DNA from: Saccoglossus kowalevskii
Taxonomy: Eukaryota; Hemichordata; Enteropneusta; Harrimaniidae
DNA length: 11,684 bases
Direction: 5' to 3'
Assembly (NCBI RefSeq): GCF_000003605.2
Contig: NW_003124898.1
Location: forward strand, 168,844-180,527
Of this stretch, positions 7,441 through 11,684 are shown piece after piece. Below the pieces are notes generated by a model that saw only the letters and a program-made list of their open reading frames with translations, was not told the origin of the DNA and did not search any database. The translations under genes were made by a program, and so were the position numbers. Numbering within the stretch: the first letter of the stretch is position 1; each line of letters opens with the position of its first letter.

Positions 7441-7952
7441 TAAGGTACCTGAAAATAAGTATAAAAGCCATTAGGCTAGATGTTTTTAAGTCAAAAATAT
7501 TTTGTTGATCCAAAATCATTGACTGCAGACAGCCAGCAGAAGGTAGAAAAGCCAGCAGAAGGTAGAAAAGTGTTCAAGTGTTGTTTTTTTGGCATTGTTT
7601 TGTTACAAGCAGGCATCTTGCTAAATCATATCCTTATATAGTAAGGTTCCACGTCAGGGGCGATGCCAAAATTAAAAATAATTTTTTGCCCATTTTTGGG
7701 TCAAAATTCAAAAATGGTCAAATCTTGTTAAGATGCATATCAATTTACTCGTCTTGACGAGAAGAGTTCAAAAATATATAGTTTGACCTTGCGTCATGTC
7801 ACAATTGATAACATTTGTTATAATGGTTCGATTTTGACAATTTTGGTGTCTAATTATATGTTTTCTTGCATGAAAAAGCCAATAAGACAACTTTCATAGA
7901 CCATTATGCCAGTCTCAGCTATGAGAATACAATTATGTCAGATAAGATGGGT
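7441..7952. other. Noncoding stretch left of the retroelement relic
   Basis: It contains a 19-bp tandem duplication (separate entry) and two small perfect stems: CCCATTTTTGGG (about 7690) and CTCGTCTTGACGAG (7748-7761). No LTR belonging to the relic could be identified here. No coding signature. Confidence 0.45.
7532..7569. repeat. 19-bp perfect tandem duplication
   Basis: GCCAGCAGAAGGTAGAAAA occurs twice head to tail (7532-7550 and 7551-7569) with no mismatch, consistent with recent replication slippage. Confidence 0.95.
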
Positions 7953-8036
7953 CTTAAAAATGGTTATTACATCAAAATTATTACATCATAATTTTCCTAT
8001 TTTACATCAAGCACATTAATTATATAAAAATACCAA
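7953..8036. repeat. Left arm of the inverted repeat bracketing the BEL/Pao relic
   Basis: It is the reverse complement of about 10757-10845. The match includes a perfect 20-bp block (7956-7975 against 10819-10838) and a perfect 27-bp block (8000-8026 against about 10771-10797), with a diverged middle of similar length in both arms. Similarity stops outside the arms. The arm ends about 25 bp before the first recognisable gag codon. It contains three copies of TTACATCA. Confidence 0.85.
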
Positions 8037-8061
8037 TTTATGCACGTTATGCTCAAATTGA

Positions 8062-8645
8062 TACATTGCCTACCTCCGTAGCTTTGTGGACGCCAAGGCT
8101 AAAAGATTAATAAATGGTTTTCCTACATCCGCTGACAATTACAAACTAGCATTCGACCTGATAAACAAAAGATATTGTCATTCTCAGGAAATTATTAAAG
8201 CCCACATGTCATCCCTGTGGTCATCTACGGTTTATAATGCAGCCAGCCTGAAAAAAATACGACGACGAAATTGAATCTACAGTAAAAATTTTAAAGCATT
8301 AAAAGGTCTCGGTCGAGATGAACAACAGTACGAGAATCTATTAGTCCCAGTATTGTTATCAAAACTTCCAGTTCTTTTTTTTACAATCATGATAAATGGC
8401 ACGTTCCAAAGGAGACCAAAGACCAGTTCGAAAAACCGGCACATACATGTACTGCTAGTCATAGATTTAATTCACTGACTCCAACTCATCGAAGTGCTGA
8501 ATCCTCAAATGAATCTACCCATCGATCGACCAACTCGAAATTTACTCAACGAGCTTGTGTATATTGCAAAGGACGACATTCATCGATGAACTGTCACACT
8601 ATAACATCCAGTAAAGATCGCTTGGACTATGTGAAGCCATGGTGA
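8062..8645 (+). pseudogene. BEL/Pao gag remnant with first zinc knuckle
   Basis: Gag coats the element's RNA in the particle. The frame open from 8062 carries YLRSF..AKAKRLINGFP and a helix ending IIKAHMSSLW, typical of the BEL/Pao capsid-like domain, and stops at 8272-8274. The next pieces are in other frames: YDDEIES near 8258, then LGRDEQQYENLLVPVLLSKL from about 8305. A third shift at the T8 run near 8375-8382 leads into a Ser/Thr-rich linker. That linker reaches C-V-Y-C-K-G-R-H-S-S-M-N-C (CX2CX3HX4C) near 8556-8594, with a stop at 8643-8645. A homopolymer at two of the shifts (A7, T8) suggests slippage. The usual segment between the LLSKL motif and the linker is shortened. Confidence 0.85.
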
Positions 8646-9082
8646 AGCATAACAAACTGTGTTACAATTGTCAAGGTCACCACAAAGTTAAGGTATATCG
8701 TTCACATTGCACTTGTAAACGATGCAAGGGTAAACATCATACATCATTGCAATCGGACACTCTCGATTTAACTACATCTGATTCTAAACCCACGTCTGCA
8801 GGGAGTATACATTTATTGCACACTTCACCTGATTCATCTCAGGACAGACAAAGCCAATAAAAACCTGACCTTCAGCGTAGAATGCTGTTAAAAACTGCAA
8901 AAATCGCCACCCTTTACAACGGGAAACAAGTGTTAGCTATGGTACTTTTTGACAAAGGCGTCAATCGCAGTTTCATCACTCATCATTTGCAAAGTCTATT
9001 GATGCGAAGATTAACTCGCATGAAGAACTCAATCTCAAGTCATACTGTAACCCGTGTACTGCTTGCAAAGGCATACCCTTGA
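8639..9082 (+). pseudogene. BEL/Pao second zinc knuckle and aspartic protease remnant
   Basis: One frame spans both parts, interrupted by a single TAA at 8858-8860. The first part holds CYNCQGHHKV followed by CKRCKGKHHTSL, the Cys/His-rich region typical of BEL/Pao gag ends. The second part (from about 8882) begins LLKTAKIATL and contains VLFDKGVNRSFIT. In functional BEL/Pao proteases the catalytic Asp is followed by Ser, Thr or Glu and then Gly; here the position reads D-K-G. The frame stops at 9080-9082, before the end of the protease domain. Confidence 0.85.
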
Positions 9083-9193
9083 CCACCGTTAATTTACTGA
9101 AAAGAGACGCCAATTGACTTGCTATTCGTTGAAGAGATATCGGGTAACTTAACGAACAATGCAACTTGAACACCTGATGTACGAAAACTATAG

Positions 9194-9373
9194 TATCTTC
9201 GCAAACTACCATTGGCTCACCCTGTTTTTAATGAAGCTACGATGACGATATATATCCTAATCGGAGTGGACCGGTATTGGGACCTCATCGAGGACAAAAT
9301 TATCCGCGACAATGGGCCTGTAGCAGTTGAGTCCTCTCTGCTATTTACTTTTGGAATATATATACACCGGTAA
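9194..9373 (+). pseudogene. BEL/Pao segment between protease and RT
   Basis: This frame, open from 9194 to TAA 9371-9373, carries LPLAHP followed by ILIGVDRYWDL and IIRDNGPVAVES. That is the conserved BEL/Pao block 'LIGxDxYWD...GPVA' just after the protease. The terminal part normally reading into the WxLSG motif is degraded. About 110 bases before it (9083-9193) have no clear frame. Confidence 0.85.
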
Positions 9374-9717
9374 ACAACGAAGTACTCGCATACAAACGTT
9401 CTATCTCACAGCGATGAAATCTACCAATGAACAGCTAGATAAAAAGATAACATCTTACTGGGATTTGGAAAATATCGGGATACACAAAACGATTTCAGCT
9501 CCCGATGCTAAGCTCACCCACGATGAACAGTGTCAACATTATACAAAGCATAAAAACGGTCGATTTGTAGCTAAACTACCATGGAAAGAAAACTATGAAC
9601 CACTACCCACTAACTTCGCGTCTGCGAATGCACGCACCCGCAACATTACAGAAATTACCCGCTGAACTTATCATCGTCTACCATAGTATTATTGCAGATC
9701 AACTCAACAAGGGTTAA
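9374..9717 (+). pseudogene. BEL/Pao pre-RT domain remnant
   Basis: In the frame running to TGA 9663-9665, the sequence contains SYWDLENIGI followed by GRFVAKLPWKENYEPLP and ANARTRN, the family pattern (FW-x-L-E-x-IGI ... GRY-x-V-x-LPWK) before the reverse transcriptase. A frame change near 9646 continues the expected sequence as LPAELIIVYHSIIADQLNKG, stopping at 9715-9717. Confidence 0.9.
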
Positions 9718-9960
9718 GTCATCAATGATAATCAAACATACGGACATTATTTGCCACACCGTTAAATTAAACGGGACATTCCACCACACCCATACGTATA
9801 TAGTTTACGATTGCAGTGCGTCGTCAAGCAATGGACAAACCAGGTCGGTCAACCACTTTTAAATAACCTGACGTCAATACTAATCATCTGATTGCACTGA
9901 TTGCTTTTCTACAGATCCAACGTTAATATCTTCAGACGTTATTTCTCAAACAACGTCACC
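9718..9960 (+). pseudogene. BEL/Pao reverse transcriptase start, then palm deletion
   Basis: GHYLPH (near 9742) and, in another frame (9761-9862), YIVYDCSASSSNG mark the region up to RT motif A with its catalytic Asp. The frame stops at 9860-9862. Motifs B to E, including the catalytic YXDD box, are absent: RNase H begins only ~100 bases later, so several hundred bases have been deleted. Bases 9863-9960 are not recognisable. Confidence 0.8.
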
Positions 9961-10387
9961 AACGTAGAAAGACACGTCTTCTCAGATGCCTCGAAAAAGG
10001 CTTAAGGTGGTGCGATTTATCTAGTATCAGACGATCACCAAACTGCGCTTGTTAAAGTAAAACCCAAAGTCGCACCAATTAACCGTCAAACATTAGTTGT
10101 TTAGCACACAGTCCCTCTATCAGATAGAGGGACTGTGTTTAGCATAAGCCAATTTGTAACGAAATCACTGTTGAATAAATACGCAATCACTAACCACTTA
10201 CTCTGATCAGACTCCGTCGCAAATTACCTTACATTGGGCCACGGTGCATGGACGAGGAAAGCAAGATGTATTTACAAAGAACCGAGTCAAGGAAATTAAT
10301 TCGTTCAAACAAGAATACAAATATATTCCTAGTACGCAAAACCCTGCGGACTTACTGCGGGGTATATCTCCTAAACAATTAATGTGA
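9961..10387 (+). pseudogene. BEL/Pao RNase H remnant
   Basis: RNase H degrades the RNA strand of the cDNA hybrid. HVFSDASKKA is followed by TAA (10003-10005) where the family has Tyr, then GGAIYLVSDD and KPKVAPINRQT, stopping at 10102-10104. A 29-bp palindromic insertion follows (10107-10135). The domain resumes as VTKSLLNKYAIT with TGA (10204-10206) where Trp is expected before SDS. After a +1 shift at 10208 it reads LHWATVHGRGKQDVF, NRVKEIN and YIPSTQNPADLLRG, with a stop at 10385-10387. Order and motifs are diagnostic of BEL/Pao. Confidence 0.88.
10099..10144. mobile_element. 29-bp palindromic insertion with 9-bp target-site duplication
   Basis: The insert 10107-10135 lies between two copies of TGTTTAGCA (10098-10106 and 10136-10144). 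With adjacent bases, 10106-10138 is a perfect inverted repeat: 16-bp arms ACACAGTCCCTCTATC around a single central A. It sits inside the RNase H remnant, where the family's conserved LEL block is expected. The insert resembles two short terminal inverted repeats joined with almost nothing between them. Confidence 0.75.
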
Positions 10388-10391
10388 CGTA

Positions 10392-10749
10392 TCACAACTA
10401 TGGTGGCACGGACCAAAATGAACAACCAACGACGATACTTGGCCAAAATGCGAACTATTTGATATGGAAACTTCGGAGCTCACTGTAAACCATGTGCGAA
10501 CGCAAGTGACATCTCTACCTCTCGAACCAATGTACAGATCACATGATCGAATCATCAACTCAAATAGAAGAAACGAACGCTAGTTCTCACCCGAATGAGA
10601 CTCCAGAATCTCCATCTAACATCACTAGCATTATCGATATAAACTTGCATTGTTACCGCCAACACCTACTACGTGTTACTTCCCTTGTACGGAGATTCGT
10701 CAAAAACGTTAAACACTTCAGAACCGCAACAAACCACCACCATGTCTGA
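10392..10749 (+). pseudogene. BEL/Pao linker and truncated region before integrase
   Basis: QLWWHGPK followed by TGA (10419-10421, where Trp is usual) and DDTWPKCEL form the linker typical of BEL/Pao after RNase H. From 10543 a different frame carries IIDINLHCYRQHLLRVTSLV and RRFVKN, the helix before the integrase zinc domain. It ends in TGA 10747-10749. The integrase HHCC and DDE domains are absent. The inverted-repeat arm begins about 8 bp later, so truncation and arm coincide. Confidence 0.85.
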
Positions 10750-10756
10750 ATAAAAT

Positions 10757-10845
10757 TTATGCAATTTCCATATATAATTAATGTGCTTGATGTAAAAGAG
10801 GCCATTAATCAATCCATGTTGATGTAATAACCATTTTTTAACAAG
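10757..10845. repeat. Right arm of the inverted repeat bracketing the BEL/Pao relic
   Basis: Reverse complement of 7953-8036 (two perfect blocks of 27 and 20 bp). Both outer ends carry TTAA (7954-7957 and 10838-10841). This could be a TTAA target-site signature or simply part of the A/T-rich arm ends. Confidence 0.85.
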
Positions 10846-10899
10846 TCATTGTCAATGACACGTCCCCGTTCCGTTCACATTTGAGTGACATATGCATTC

Positions 10900-11684
10900 A
10901 AAGCAGATCATGACCGAAATCTCAGACCACTGAAAGTGGTCTAATCCGAAATGCACCTGCATATGTACAACACATTGTACTAAATCTGAACAAAATCTAT
11001 CCATGCATGACTGAGATCCGGTTTCGGAATTGTGAAAATACATTATTTTGATGCAATTTCGGCCTTAAAATGGCCATCATTCAGCTATTGTTAAGCGGAT
11101 CATGAAACAAATGCACATATCTATTTGTGACATGATGTACCATGTGTGTGTGAAGTTTGAACTTGATCAATCAAGACATGTCTCGGATATGGATCCAGAA
11201 CTGAATTCTTTAAAACAAAATGGCCGCCAGTCGGCCATTTCAAACCCGATCCCCCCAAAAAAAATAACGTGCATCAAGGTCCTATTATGTTTAATGTACC
11301 AAATTTGAACAAAATCCGTCCATGCATAACTGAGATCCGGGTCCAGAATGGTGAAAATGTGCAATTTCAATGGATTTTCAGCCTTAAAGCGGCCGCCATT
11401 TGGCTATCGTTAATGAGATCATGAAACAAATGCACATACATATTTGTGACATGATGTACCTTGTGTGTGTGAAGTTTGAACTCGATCAATCCAGGCATGT
11501 CTCAGATACGGATCAAGAACTGAATTTTTTAAAACAAAATGGCCGCCAGTCAGCTATTTCAAACTTGATCCGAAAAAAAATGACGTGCATCAAGGTCCTA
11601 TTATGTTTAATGTACGTACCAAATTTGAACAAAATCCGTCCATGCATAACTGAGATTCGGGTCCGGAATGGTGAAAATGTGCGA
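10900..11684. repeat. Satellite: ~160-bp monomers in alternating A/B dimers (~320 bp)
   Basis: The anchor corresponding to ATGTACC ends at 10981, 11141, 11300, 11460 and 11620, a spacing of 160, 159, 160 and 160. Monomers after 10981, 11300 and 11620 are type B (TTGAACAAAATC, CCATGCAT, CTGAGATCCGG). Those after 11141 and 11460 are type A (ATGTGTGTGTGAAGTTTGAA, CATGTCTC). Same-type copies are about 319-320 bp apart and much more alike than neighbours. Each monomer carries a GGCC-centred or similar palindromic box. The first monomer is the most diverged, and the array runs off the window end. Confidence 0.9.
10924..10942. repeat. Perfect 8-bp hairpin at the satellite edge
   Basis: AGACCACT and AGTGGTCT flank a 3-base loop (GAA). 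Its place in the first monomer corresponds to the palindromic box TGGCC..GGCCA of later monomers (about 11220-11237). Confidence 0.8.

Larger units (their letters stand above)
8062..10749 (+). mobile_element. BEL/Pao LTR-retrotransposon relic (internal region only)
   Basis: Pieces of a BEL/Pao polyprotein occur in canonical order: gag, CCHC zinc knuckles, protease, pre-RT region, start of RT, RNase H, and the WW-H-GP linker before integrase. Each piece is recognised from family motifs in translated fragments. The frame changes at least eight times and several internal stops occur, so it cannot make a functional product. The 2.7-kb internal region is about half the usual length. Missing parts are the start of gag, most of the RT palm, the integrase zinc and catalytic domains, and both LTRs. 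The bracketing inverted repeats are not LTRs, because LTRs would be direct. Confidence 0.9.

Noticed and set aside
10204-10421. Alternative genetic code with TGA as Trp
   Set aside because: The GDAP1-like exons encode their Trp residues with TGG; the TGA codons occur in a broken retroelement.
7953-10845. Bracketing repeats as LTRs of the BEL/Pao element
   Set aside because: They are inverted, whereas LTRs must be direct, and no primer-binding site or polypurine tract was identified at the inner edges.
11167-11370. ORFs on both strands within the satellite
   Set aside because: They are chance open frames in tandem repeats and are not maintained in the neighbouring unit.
10900-11684. CRISPR-like array at the right end
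   Set aside because: There are no short identical repeats with unique spacers; whole ~160-bp monomers are repeated and the DNA is eukaryotic.

Overview
This looks like AT-rich nuclear DNA from an invertebrate animal, probably a marine one. The evidence is a spliced animal gene, long noncoding stretches full of degenerate repeats, a dead BEL/Pao retrotransposon and a ~160-bp satellite. No prokaryotic gene organisation is visible. The phylum cannot be fixed from the sequence; the ~160-bp repeats recall those of bivalve 'pearl'/Helitron-type elements, which is only suggestive.

Bases 1-2285 hold the last three exons of a GDAP1-family gene (+ strand). This is a GST-fold protein of the mitochondrial outer membrane. 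The two introns (154-1187 and 1392-1995) are both phase 1 and join the exons without breaking the frame. The last exon carries the conserved GST C-terminal motif and ends in a hydrophobic tail anchor. Intron 1 holds a strong hairpin and a pair of competing hairpins. Intron 2 holds a 209-bp element with 28-bp terminal inverted repeats.

Bases 2286-7950 have no convincing gene. They hold a likely 3' UTR, fragments of one dispersed repeat family, five exact copies of AGAGGGCGC (a CTCF-like core), a TTAC-rich tract after a run of 12 G, a His-rich ORF built on a 58-bp duplication, and a weak promoter-like cluster.

Bases 8062-10749 are a BEL/Pao LTR-retrotransposon relic in + orientation. Pieces of gag, zinc knuckles, protease, pre-RT, the start of RT, RNase H and the region before integrase occur in canonical order, but with many frameshifts and stops. 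Most of the RT palm, the integrase core and both LTRs are missing. The relic is closely bracketed by ~85-bp inverted repeats (7953-8036 and 10757-10845). Its RNase H part contains a 29-bp palindromic insertion with a perfect 9-bp target-site duplication.

From about 10900 to the window end there is a satellite of ~160-bp monomers of two alternating types, giving a ~320-bp higher-order unit.

The GDAP1-like gene is the only likely functional gene. I found no convincing novel multi-gene system; the most unusual structures are the bracketed relic, the palindromic insertion and the dimeric satellite.
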